64,000 nt of DNA from contig JAESII010000004.1 in assembly GCA_016756725.1 (NCBI GenBank), positions 124,001-188,000 of the forward strand. Reading direction: 5' to 3'. Made by a program: the position numbers and the translations under genes. The stretch is from Synergistaceae bacterium (lineage in GTDB: Bacteria; Synergistota; Synergistia; Synergistales; Aminithiophilaceae). The notes under the pieces are model-generated. The model saw nothing but the letters and a program-made list of their open reading frames with translations. It searched no databases and was not told where the DNA came from. This document shows, in pieces, positions 17,625 to 25,062 of this stretch (position 1 is the first letter of the stretch; every line of letters begins with the position of its first letter).

Positions 17625-17702
17625 ATGAGCCGAGTCGAGACGAACAAGAGTCTTTCCTGCGTTTTTGAGGGTCGCTGGTGGTGGTTTGAGGGCCGCCGCT
17701 AG
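17625..17702 (+). CDS. Leader peptide with three consecutive Trp codons (attenuator)
   Basis: ATG 17625 lies nine bases after GGAGG (17611-17615) and opens a 25-codon frame ending in TAG 17700-17702. Codons 18, 19 and 20 are TGG and codon 21 is TTT, so the peptide reads RWWWFEGRR at its end. The Trp codons (GTGGTGG, 17678-17684) can pair with CCGCCGC (17693-17699). The same CCGCCGC can instead pair with GCGGTGG (17724-17730), which is part of the first terminator stem. This is the 1:2, 2:3, 3:4 arrangement of a ribosome-controlled attenuator. Stalling at Trp codons would free segment 2 and allow read-through into the ligase/transporter genes. Confidence 0.75.
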   Translation: MSRVETNKSLSCVFEGRWWWFEGRR

Positions 17703-17716
17703 GGCTGTTGTTTTTT

Positions 17717-17752
17717 GGCCCCGGCGGTGGCAGGCCACGCCGGGGCCCTTTC
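17717..17752 (+). terminator. Attenuator terminator downstream of the Trp leader peptide
   Basis: GGCCCCGGCG (17717-17726) pairs perfectly with CGCCGGGGCC (17738-17747), extended inside by TGG/CCA. CTTTCGT follows. It lies 14 bases after the leader stop codon and shares the GCGGTGG segment with the proposed antiterminator. Confidence 0.75.
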
Positions 17753-17758
17753 GTCCTT

Positions 17759-17796
17759 AAGGGGAGAGAGGCCCGGGCCTCTCTCCCCTTTTGTTT
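17759..17796 (+). terminator. Second terminator hairpin of the leader region
   Basis: AAGGGGAGAGAGGCCC and its exact complement form a 32-bp perfect palindrome (17759-17790) followed by TTGTTTC. It sits between the first terminator and the ligase gene, so it may be a back-up terminator or part of a tandem attenuator. Confidence 0.65.
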
Positions 17797-17808
17797 CTTG
17801 TCCGCTTC

Positions 17809-17844
17809 ATGAGCCGAGTTGAGCCGAGGAGGAAACGATCATGA
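17809..17844 (+). CDS. Short open frame coupled to the ligase start
   Basis: An ATG at 17809 opens an 11-codon frame beginning MSRVE, the same five residues as the Trp leader peptide, and ends in the TGA of ATGA at the ligase start (17841-17844). The first 15 bases, ATGAGCCGAGTTGAG, differ at one position from the leader start at 17625. The frame contains the ligase ribosome-binding site (GAGGAGG). No clear ribosome-binding site precedes it, so translation is uncertain. It may be a duplication relic or a coupling device. Confidence 0.35.
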   Translation: MSRVEPRRKRS

Positions 17845-19091
17845 CCACCCGTCTTCTGGAAAAAACCGCAACGACGAACCCCTCCCGCCTGAAGGCCCTG
17901 CAAGGAAGCCTCGACCGGGCTCTGCGCAGCGACGGCTACCGCCGTAAACTGGCCATCGACAGCGCCGAGGAGATCGCAGGCATCGACGATTTCCGCCGCC
18001 TTCCCTTCCTGACAAAGGACGATTTACGCCGTCACAGCCCCTTCGGGCTCTGCTGTGCCGACGAGAGGGAGATCGTCCGCGTCCACAGCACGTCGGGCAC
18101 GACGGGCGACCCCGTCGTCATCCCCTACACGGCAGGAGACGTCGAAACCTTCACGACCCTCATGGCCCGCGCCCTGACCCTGGCGGGCATGACCGACGGC
18201 GACCGGGCCATGGTCACACCCGGCTACGGCCTCTGGACGGCGGGCATCGGCTTTCAGGCCGGCGTGGAACGGATCGGCGCCTGCGCCATCCCCACCGGTC
18301 CCATCGCCATGGAGATGCAGATGGCCTTCCTCAGGAAGATGGCTCCCACCTTCCTGATCGGGACGGCCTCGATGGCCCTCCTCCTGGGCGAGACGATCGC
18401 CCGGGAAGGGATCCGGCCCTGCCTGAAAGGGGCCGTCCTGGGCGCCGAGCAGTGGGGCGAGGGACGGCGGGCCGTCATCGAGGACCTCCTCGGAGCCAGG
18501 ACCTACGACATCTACGGCATGACCGAGACCTACGGCCCCGGCATCGCCATCGAATGCCCTCACCAGCAGGGGCTCCACTACTGGGACGATCTCTTCCACT
18601 TCGAGGTCATCGATCCCGTGACGGGCGACGTCCTTCCCGAGGGCGAGACGGGAGAGCTCGTCATCACGACCCTCGTCAAGGAAGGCCTGCCCCTGATCCG
18701 TTACCGGACCCGCGATCTGGCGTCGATCCTTCCCGGCCCCTGCCCCTGCGGATCGCCCTACCCGAGGATCTCCCGGATCGCGGGGCGGTCCGACGACATG
18801 ATCACCTACCGCGGCGTCAACCTCTTCCCCTCGGCCATCGAGGCCCTCATCGCCGAGACGGACGGCCTGGGCAGCGAATTCCGCATCGTCCTCACCACCG
18901 AAGGCGGCAAGGACTGCCTCGACATCGAAGTGGAACGCTCCTGCGACGGCGGCGACGGACCGGCCCGGGAACTGGCCCGGAAGATGAAGATGACTCTCTC
19001 GGCCCTGCCCCGGGTGACGCTCCTGCCGCCCCAGGGCCTGGGACGGGAGATGAAGAAGACCCGCCGCGTCTACGACCACCGGACCAAGTAG
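17841..19091 (+). CDS. Phenylacetate/arylacetate-CoA ligase (PaaK type)
   Basis: The 416-residue adenylate-forming enzyme has the P-loop-like VHSTSGTTGDP (81-91), the AMP-binding YGMTETYGPGIAIEC and the hinge region GRSDDMITYRGVNLFPSAIE. The size and order are those of PaaK homologues in anaerobes, which activate phenylacetate, indoleacetate or similar acids to CoA thioesters with ATP. The preceding Trp-codon attenuator suggests that the physiological acid is related to tryptophan or phenylalanine, for example indole-3-acetate. An MFS transporter gene follows 66 bases downstream. The exact substrate is inferred. Confidence 0.85.
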   Translation: MTTRLLEKTATTNPSRLKALQGSLDRALRSDGYRRKLAIDSAEEIAGIDDFRRLPFLTKDDLRRHSPFGLCCADEREIVRVHSTSGTTGDPVVIPYTAGDVETFTTLMARALTLAGMTDGDRAMVTPGYGLWTAGIGFQAGVERIGACAIPTGPIAMEMQMAFLRKMAPTFLIGTASMALLLGETIAREGIRPCLKGAVLGAEQWGEGRRAVIEDLLGARTYDIYGMTETYGPGIAIECPHQQGLHYWDDLFHFEVIDPVTGDVLPEGETGELVITTLVKEGLPLIRYRTRDLASILPGPCPCGSPYPRISRIAGRSDDMITYRGVNLFPSAIEALIAETDGLGSEFRIVLTTEGGKDCLDIEVERSCDGGDGPARELARKMKMTLSALPRVTLLPPQGLGREMKKTRRVYDHRTK

Positions 19092-19157
19092 CGCCGGACC
19101 GTCCGGCCCAACTCAGGCGGGAGCCGTCGGCCCCGCCGGACCCTAGGAGAGTGCCCC

Positions 19158-20453
19158 ATGGCTGAAGAACGCACCCTGCCCCGCGGCTACGGCTACCGCT
19201 GGATCGTCTGGTCCATCATGCTCCTGTCCTACATGGTCGTCTTCTTTCACCGCCTCGCCGCCGCCGTCGTCCGCCAGAACCTCGTCGACGACTTCGGCCT
19301 CAGCGGCTCGGCTTTCGGCTCCCTGGCATCGATGTACTTCTACGCCTACATGGTCATGCAGATTCCCGTGGGCTACCTGGCCGACTCCCTCGGAGCCCGG
19401 GCCACCGTCACCTTCGGCATGGCCCTGGCCGGCACGGGCTCCCTCCTTTTCGGCCTCGCCCCGAACCCGGTCCTTCTCTTCGCCGGGCGCTTTCTCGTCG
19501 GCATCGGCGTCTCGACGGTCTTCATCGCCACCCTCAAAGTCCTCTCCATGTGGTTCCGGGAGCGGCAGTTCGGCATGCTCTCGGGCGTGACCAACCTCGT
19601 CGGGAGCCTCGGCGGCGTCCTCGCACAGGCCCCCCTCGCCTGGGCCGTGGCCGCCTTCACCTGGCGCATGACCTTCGTCGCCATCGGCGCCTTCTCCCTT
19701 TTCCTGGGAGCCCTCTGCTGGCTGCTGATCCGCAACGCCCCGACCGACAGGAACCTTCCGCCGATCAACCCCGCCCCTCCGGCCAAGGGCAAGCCCTCCC
19801 TGTCCGAGGGATTCGGGGCCATTCTCTCCAACTGGCGCATCTGGCCGTCGGCCCTCTTCTACGCCTCCATCATGGGCATCTACCTGGCCTTCTCCGGCGC
19901 CTGGGGCATCTCCTACCTCGAGGCCGTCTACGGCCTCGACCGGTCCGCCGCCGCGGGAATCGCCTCCTACGTCGTCTTCGGCGCCATGGCCGGAGGCCTC
20001 ATGACGGGCGGCATCTCGGACCGCATCGGGCGGCGCAAGCCCGTCATCCTGGCCATGACGGCCCTCTTCTGCCTCTGCCTGGTGCCGATGGTGTTCTGGA
20101 ACGGAGGCAGGCCTCCTCTGGCCCTCCTGCGCCCCCTCTTTTTCGTCATGGGCGTCACCTCGACGGCCTTCATCCTCACCTGGGCCGTCGCCAAGGAGAT
20201 CAACCCGCCCCGCTACACGGGCATGGCCGTGGCCCTCGTCAACACCGTCGCCTTCTTCGGCGCCGCCCTGATCACGACGGCCATGGGCTTCATCCTCGAC
20301 CGGATGGCCGGAGCGGCCCTTCTGCTCCAGTACCGCGCCGTCTTCTCCTTCGCCCTGGCCTGCTCTCTCTTCGGCATCGCCTGCGCCCTCTTCATGCCCG
20401 AGACGGGCTGCCGCAACGTCACCGTCGCCCAGGCCGTAGCGGTCGAAGAATAA
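19158..20453 (+). CDS. MFS transporter
   Basis: The 431-residue protein has 12 predicted helices. The MFS loop motif between helices 2 and 3 appears as GYLADSLGARATVTFG, and a second one as GGISDRIGRRKPVIL after helix 8. The sequence is closest in style to the sugar-phosphate/organic-anion group (ACS/GlpT-like). It probably moves an aromatic or other organic acid for the adjoining CoA ligase. CCTAGGAGAGTGCCCC precedes the ATG. A very strong hairpin ends the operon. Confidence 0.8.
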   Translation: MAEERTLPRGYGYRWIVWSIMLLSYMVVFFHRLAAAVVRQNLVDDFGLSGSAFGSLASMYFYAYMVMQIPVGYLADSLGARATVTFGMALAGTGSLLFGLAPNPVLLFAGRFLVGIGVSTVFIATLKVLSMWFRERQFGMLSGVTNLVGSLGGVLAQAPLAWAVAAFTWRMTFVAIGAFSLFLGALCWLLIRNAPTDRNLPPINPAPPAKGKPSLSEGFGAILSNWRIWPSALFYASIMGIYLAFSGAWGISYLEAVYGLDRSAAAGIASYVVFGAMAGGLMTGGISDRIGRRKPVILAMTALFCLCLVPMVFWNGGRPPLALLRPLFFVMGVTSTAFILTWAVAKEINPPRYTGMAVALVNTVAFFGAALITTAMGFILDRMAGAALLLQYRAVFSFALACSLFGIACALFMPETGCRNVTVAQAVAVEE

Positions 20454-20460
20454 GTCCGCC

Positions 20461-20517
20461 ACCCCAGTGGAGCAAAGGGGGGCCGCCTGAGGCGGCCCCC
20501 CTTTGCTCCACTGGGGT
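20461..20517. terminator. Long perfect hairpin between convergent MFS and metI genes
   Basis: Arms of 27 bases (20461-20487 and 20491-20517) are fully complementary around a TGA loop. CTTTC follows on the plus strand. Because it lies eight bases after the MFS stop and four before the metI stop on the opposite strand, it can serve both transcripts. Confidence 0.85.
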
Positions 20518-20520
20518 CTT

Positions 20521-21183
20521 TCAGCTCCGCCCGTCGTGGCGCAGCTTGCGGGCCACCAGATCGCCCAAGCCCTGACAGAGGTGGACGAGGGCGATAAGGA
20601 CGGCGACGGTCAGAAACATGACATCGAGGCGAAAACGCTGGTAGCCGTAGCGGATGGCCAGGTCGCCCAGGCCGCCGCCGCCGATGGCTCCGGCCATGGC
20701 CGAGTAGCCGATGAGGTTGATCACCGACAGGGTGAGACCGATGACGATGGCCGGCAGGGCTTCGGGAAGGAGCACCTTGGCGATGACCTGCCAGGGCGAG
20801 GCGCCCATGGCGAGGGCCGCCTCGACGACGCCGTCGTCGACTTCCCTCAAAGCCCCTTCGACGACACGGCCCACGAAGGGCGTGGCGGCGATGGCCAGGG
20901 GGACGATGGCGGCGACGGTGCCGATCGAGGTGCCCACGATCATCCGTGTCACCGGGATGAGGAGGACCATGAGGATGATGAAGGGCGTCGACCGGGTGGC
21001 GTTGACGATGGAACCGAGCAGTCGGTTGACGACGGGGCTTTCCAGGATCTGGCCCCGCTCCGTCACGAGAAGGATCACGCCCAGGGGCAAACCGAAGACG
21101 AAGGCGATGGCGCTGGAGACGCCCACCATGAAGAGGGTGTCGGCCAGAGAACTAACGAGCAGGGCAAAGAGCTTGGCGGACAT
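20521..21183 (-). CDS. metI: D/L-methionine ABC transporter permease
   Basis: The 220-residue membrane protein matches MetI: five helices and the ATPase-contact loop EAALAMGASPWQVIAKVLLPEALPAI (EAA motif near residue 140). It forms the channel for methionine import with MetN and MetQ. Its start overlaps the metN stop by 32 bases, so the two are translationally coupled in the order metQ-metN-metI. Confidence 0.9.
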   Translation of the reverse strand: MSAKLFALLVSSLADTLFMVGVSSAIAFVFGLPLGVILLVTERGQILESPVVNRLLGSIVNATRSTPFIILMVLLIPVTRMIVGTSIGTVAAIVPLAIAATPFVGRVVEGALREVDDGVVEAALAMGASPWQVIAKVLLPEALPAIVIGLTLSVINLIGYSAMAGAIGGGGLGDLAIRYGYQRFRLDVMFLTVAVLIALVHLCQGLGDLVARKLRHDGRS

Positions 21184-22213
21184 AGCCGACCACCTCCATC
21201 TTGAGATCGAGCGCCCTGAGATGTTCCAGGGCCGCCTGTCGCCGTGCCTCGTCGCCGGAGAGGCCGACGACGAGCGTTCCGTAGGGGACGTTGCGGATGT
21301 GGTCGATGTGGGCCGTCAGGATGTTGACGTCCACGTCGAAGCGGCGGACCAGATCGGACATGACCGGTTCGGCGGCGACATTGCCGAAGAAACGGAGCTG
21401 GATGACGAGGTCGCCGCCCGCGACGGGCTCGCGGGAGAAATCGAGGCCGCCGAAAGTCGGCGGCAGGTCGACGCCGATGATCTCGCCCAGAAGATCCCGC
21501 GTCGTCTCCTCCCTGGGGTCGGTGAAAACATCGAGCACGGCCCCCTGCTCGACGATGCGCCCCTTCTCGATGACGGCCACGTTATGGCAGATCTCCTTGA
21601 TGACGTTCATCTCGTGGGTGATGAGGAGAATCGTCAGCCCCAGCTTTTCGTTGATGTTTCGGAGCAGTTCCAGGATCGACTGGGTCGTCATGGGATCGAG
21701 GGCCGACGTGGCCTCGTCGGAGAGGAGCACGTCGGGATGGTTGGCCAGGGCCCGGGCGATGCCGACACGCTGCTTCTGTCCCCCCGAGAGCTGCGAGGGG
21801 TAGACGTCGCGCTTGACCGTGAGCCCCACCAGGTCGAGGAGCTCCTCGACGCGGGGGGCGATCTCCTCCTTCTTCCACCCCGCCAGCTCGAGGGGAAGGG
21901 CGACATTGCCGAAGACGGTCCGCCGAGCCAGGAGGTTGAAGGACTGGAAGATCATGCCCACCTTCTTGCGGGCCTCCCGGAGCTCTCCCTCGGAGAGGGA
22001 CGTGAAATCGACGCCGCCGACGCAGACCGTGCCCGACGTGGGACGCTCCAGCAGGTTGACGCAGCGGACGAGGGTGCTCTTGCCGGCGCCGCTGGAGCCG
22101 ATGATGCCGAAGATCGTCCCCTCGGGGACCTCGAGGTCGATGCCGTCGAGGGCCTTCAGGGCCCTGGGACCCTGACCGAAGATCTTCGTGATCCCCTGAA
22201 GGGAAATGGCCAT
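21152..22213 (-). CDS. metN: Methionine ABC transporter ATPase
   Basis: The 353-residue protein has Walker A GSSGAGKST (39-47), the signature LSGGQKQR (142-149), Walker B VLLSDEATSALDP (162-174) and the H-loop THEM. The C-terminal 100 residues form a NIL domain (VIQLRFFGNVAAEPVMSDL), the methionine-sensing regulatory domain typical of MetN. It drives import of methionine with MetI and MetQ at the inner membrane. It lies 75 bases after metQ. Confidence 0.95.
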   Translation of the reverse strand: MAISLQGITKIFGQGPRALKALDGIDLEVPEGTIFGIIGSSGAGKSTLVRCVNLLERPTSGTVCVGGVDFTSLSEGELREARKKVGMIFQSFNLLARRTVFGNVALPLELAGWKKEEIAPRVEELLDLVGLTVKRDVYPSQLSGGQKQRVGIARALANHPDVLLSDEATSALDPMTTQSILELLRNINEKLGLTILLITHEMNVIKEICHNVAVIEKGRIVEQGAVLDVFTDPREETTRDLLGEIIGVDLPPTFGGLDFSREPVAGGDLVIQLRFFGNVAAEPVMSDLVRRFDVDVNILTAHIDHIRNVPYGTLVVGLSGDEARRQAALEHLRALDLKMEVVGYVRQALCPAR

Positions 22214-22288
22214 GATGATGAACCCCTTTCCTTGATGAGACTTGCCGTTACAGGCGAAATGCCGTTCCCGCAGAAACTGCCGTAGCCC

Positions 22289-23083
22289 TTACCAGGCCGG
22301 GACGAAGGAACCCTTGAAACGCTCGAGCATGAACTCCTTGACGGCTTCGGTCTGGTAGGCGGCGATGAGCTTCTGAAAGGCCGGACGATCCCTGTCGGCC
22401 TCGCGGACGACGAGGAGGTTCGCGAAGGGAGACGTGGCTGCGTCCTCAATGAGGAGGGCGTCCTCAAGAGGAGAGAGGCCGGCCTCGACGGCGTAGTTCA
22501 CATTGACGGCACCTAGATCGACGTCATCGAGAGAGCGGGGAAGCTGAGGGGCCTCGATCTCGACGATCTTCAGCTTCTTGGGGTTCTCGACGATGTCGAG
22601 GACGGAGGCCTCATAGCCGACGCCCTCGGCGAGCTTGATGAAGCCCTTCGACTCGAGAAGCACCAAGGCCCGGCCGACGTTGGCGGGGTCGTTGGGGACA
22701 GCGACGGTGGCCCCGTCGGCCAGCTCGTCGATGTGGCCGATGCGGCGCGAGTAAAAGCCCAGGGGACAAACAGCCGTCTTGGCGATGGAGACGAGCTTGT
22801 AGCCCCGGTCACGGACCTGCCGGTCCAGGAAGAGCTGATGCTGGTAAGAATTGGCGTCGATGTCGCCCTCGTCGAGGGCGGCATTGGGAGCAATGTAATC
22901 GCTGAACTCGATGACCTCCAGCTCGAGGCCCAGCTCTCGGGCCCCTTCGCTGACGAACTCCAGAATTTCGGCGTGGGGGCCCGCGGTGGCTCCCACCTTG
23001 AGCTTCTCCAGTTCCGCCGAGGCGGGCAGGGCCGACAGGAACAGGGCGACGACAAAAGCCAAAAGGGACAGCGTTCTTCTCAC
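22289..23083 (-). CDS. metQ: Methionine-binding protein of the MetNIQ transporter
   Basis: The 264-residue protein starts with a signal peptide (cleavage near ALPASA) without a lipobox. It has the NlpA-family motifs VGATAGPHAEIL, IEFSDYIAPNAALDEGDIDANSYQHQ and VENPKKLKIVEIEAPQLPRSLDDVD. The conserved Tyr/His ligand patch (NSYQHQ) is intact. It delivers methionine to MetN/MetI. Its transcript is preceded by a Met-codon leader peptide and a terminator, so expression is probably linked to methionyl-tRNA supply. GAAGGAGG precedes the GTG start. Confidence 0.95.
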   Translation of the reverse strand: MRRTLSLLAFVVALFLSALPASAELEKLKVGATAGPHAEILEFVSEGARELGLELEVIEFSDYIAPNAALDEGDIDANSYQHQLFLDRQVRDRGYKLVSIAKTAVCPLGFYSRRIGHIDELADGATVAVPNDPANVGRALVLLESKGFIKLAEGVGYEASVLDIVENPKKLKIVEIEAPQLPRSLDDVDLGAVNVNYAVEAGLSPLEDALLIEDAATSPFANLLVVREADRDRPAFQKLIAAYQTEAVKEFMLERFKGSFVPAW

Positions 23084-23103
23084 GATAAAACCTCCTTCGG
23101 ATA

Positions 23104-23141
23104 AAAAAAGGGCCGGGATCCCCGACGGATCCCGGCCCTTT
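23104..23141 (-). terminator. Attenuator terminator between the Met leader peptide and metQ
   Basis: On the minus strand AAAGGGCCGGGATC (23141-23128) pairs perfectly with GATCCCGGCCCTTT (23120-23107), and seven T residues follow. It ends 20 bases before the metQ start. An alternative pairing exists: CGGATC and CC (23190-23182, one bulged base) can pair with GGGATCCG (23133-23126), which destroys the terminator. Confidence 0.85.
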
Positions 23142-23156
23142 CCAGACAGCGACAGC

Positions 23157-23243
23157 TCAACAGTCGCCGATCCTTCCTGGAGGAGATCCGCTGACGCCGC
23201 GCATCATCATGGTGCACATCATCATGTCGGTACGACGCGTCAT
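23157..23243 (-). CDS. Leader peptide with two runs of three Met codons (attenuator)
   Basis: ATG 23243, preceded by AAAGGAGGAGTCGCC, opens a 28-codon frame ending at TGA 23159-23157. Codons 7-9 and 12-14 are all ATG (TDMMMCTMMMRG), giving six internal methionines in an eight-codon stretch. The frame ends 16 bases before a strong intrinsic terminator that precedes metQ. This matches ribosome-mediated attenuation sensing charged methionyl-tRNA. Starvation would stall the ribosome on the Met runs, favour the alternative 2:3 pairing and allow transcription of metQ-metN-metI. No SAM riboswitch or T-box signature is visible. Confidence 0.85.
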   Translation of the reverse strand: MTRRTDMMMCTMMMRGVSGSPPGRIGDC

Positions 23244-23326
23244 GGCGACTCCTCCTTTCCCTTCATCTGGCATTCGATCGGCGGCGGAAGGCGGCAGAGC
23301 GCCCCTTCTCCCGCATATTGAGAAGG

Positions 23327-23355
23327 ATTGTAGCCAGTCCCTCCCGATTTGTCAA
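23327..23355 (-). promoter_or_regulatory. Promoter of the Met leader-metQNI operon
   Basis: On the minus strand TTGACA (23355-23350) and TACAAT (23332-23327) are exactly 17 bases apart. The transcript would begin about 75 bases before the leader-peptide ATG and include a CCTTCTC/GAGAAGG hairpin. Confidence 0.75.
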
Positions 23356-23380
23356 CGGCTCAAACTGCCCCTGTGTGGCT

Positions 23381-23443
23381 GGACAGGGATAATGTCATCC
23401 CTTAAGGGGACAGGGAAAATGTCACCCTTTAAGGGAACAGGGA
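23381..23443. repeat. Tandem 27-bp repeats, about 2.3 copies
   Basis: The unit begins GGACAGGGATAATGTCA and ends CCCTTAAGG. Copy 1 is 23381-23407, copy 2 is 23408-23434 (three base differences), and a partial third starts at 23435. The sequence resembles the conserved ends seen near some insertion sequences, but no transposase is present. Confidence 0.6.
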
Positions 23444-23493
23444 GAGCTGTAGCGAAGTCGGGCAGGTTGCTATTCTTCGTCTCCATCACCATG

Positions 23494-23580
23494 GAGTGAG
23501 CCGGGATCCGTAACGGATCCCGGCTCACTCCAGACAGTGGCAGGTCAACGATCGCCGAAGCCGCCTCGGGATCTCTTCCT
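23494..23580 (-). repeat. Decayed second copy of the Met-attenuator region
   Basis: A perfect hairpin, GAGTGAGCCGGGATCC with its complement (23494-23531), is flanked by CCAGACAGTGGCAGGTCAAC, which closely resembles CCAGACAGCGACAGCTCAAC next to the metQ attenuator. On the minus strand a frame ends in GFGDR-stop, comparable to RIGDC-stop of the Met leader. The hairpin has lost its T run and no Met codon run is present. It sits just downstream of the radical SAM gene and looks like a duplicated, non-functional or reassigned attenuator. Confidence 0.5.
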
Positions 23581-23635
23581 CACCCGCAGCACCGCCTTGT
23601 CCAGGATGGAGACGGCAAGGGGGCATCCGCGTTCC

Positions 23636-25016
23636 TCAGCTGCAGGAATCCCGTTGCCGCGAGTTTTCCGACTCGTTTTTCAGGTCGCCCCAGAGCTTTT
23701 CCGCCACAGGGGCCCACCTCTTTGCCGCTTCCTCGGTCTTGGAAGTCAAGTCCTCAACGGATTCCTCATCGATAGGCTGTGTGGGTCTGGCTTTGGCATT
23801 ATGAACCATTTCTCTTAATTTTTCAGGATTATCCAGAAGGGGACAAGGCCTCAAGTGATTGTCATTAAACGGCTGATGCGACCTGTACTGCCTGAATATG
23901 GGAGATTTAAGCGCCTCCAACAAACTCGTTTCGTTGATGTTCACATTCGAGTAGTGTATAAAGGCACACGGCTCGACATCACCTTTGGCGTTGATGTGCA
24001 AATAATTTTTCCCACCCGCTATGCATCCGTCAACAAAATCTCCATCATTCCAAAAATCTAAAATAAATATTGGCTTATTTTTTCTGGCTTTCCTTACGCT
24101 ATGAAACATATACTCTCTTTGTGCCGGCGTTGCCATCAAATCCACAACAGCATTTTTGCCTATTGGTATATAGGTAAAATACCAACCGAACATACATCCC
24201 TTTTGAATCATTTTATCAATATATTCTTCGGACCCAACAGAATCAGTGTTATATTTATGGTAACAAGTAGAAAAACCAAACATGACGCCATATTTTTGCA
24301 GCAACGTCATTGCTTTCATTATCTTTCCATAAGTTCCATGACCTCTGCGAGCATCCGTTTCTTTTTCATTGCCTTCAATGCTTATAGCCAGACCCAAATT
24401 ACCGATATCACCCAGTTCTAAAGAAAAGTCCTCATCCACTAGAGTGGCATTTGTGAATGCCAAAAAAGCGCAATCGCTGTGTTTTTTTGCAAGTTTTATC
24501 AGATCATTTTTTCTTATTAAGGGGCTCCCCACCAGAATATATATACATATAAATCCCAATGTCCTTGCCCTCCTGTATCACTCTATCGAGGGTTTCAAAG
24601 CTCAGCGCATCCGTTTTTTCATACCCAGCTGCCCAACAACCCGTGCATTTTAAATTACATGCAGACGTCGGATCTATCAAAATAGCCCAAGGAATATTGC
24701 AATCATGTTTTTCCTGGAGTTTATTTTTTATAGGTATTCCAATCATACCTGAGTTAACAACGTAATTAATCAAAAATTTTTTCTTAGTGTTTGTTGATAA
24801 TTCATTAAAAAATCTTTCTGTCAGCTTATACCAATTACTGTCAGGTTTTGCAATTATTTCCTTGAAACTTCTTAAATACATTTTGTGTTCTTCCAAAATA
24901 ACGATTTTCCCAGCCCATTCAATAAGTTTCGAAATATTTCTCATCGGGTCTTTTTCTATATACTTTAACCCCTCACCGATCACCGCACTGCCAATTAGTT
25001 GCCTTGCGTTTTTCAT
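23636..25016 (-). pseudogene. Radical SAM/SPASM-type protein, frameshifted, in an AT-rich island
   Basis: Two overlapping frames together give a full-length radical SAM protein of about 459 residues. The 5' frame (from ATG 25016) carries DPTSACNLKCTGCW (Cys120, Cys124, Cys127) and ends after SGGEPLNKKK. The 3' frame continues the family pattern with IRKNDLIKL, FTNATLVDEDF, EGTYGK-like and C-terminal cysteines (GCIAGGKNYLHIN, EPCAFIHYSNVN, RPCPLLDNP). Removing one A in TTAATAAG (about 24514-24520) joins them as SGGEPLIRKNDL. The gene is markedly AT-rich compared with all neighbours, which suggests horizontal transfer. The function of the family is not established. Confidence 0.7.
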
Positions 25017-25062
25017 AGCAATTCCCCCTACAAAAACGTCCTCATCGCCTTGGATAACCCTG

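Noticed and set aside
23084-23300. SAM riboswitch or T-box upstream of metQ
   Set aside because: No kink-turn/pseudoknot pattern of a SAM riboswitch and no T-box consensus was found; the Met-codon leader peptide explains the terminator.
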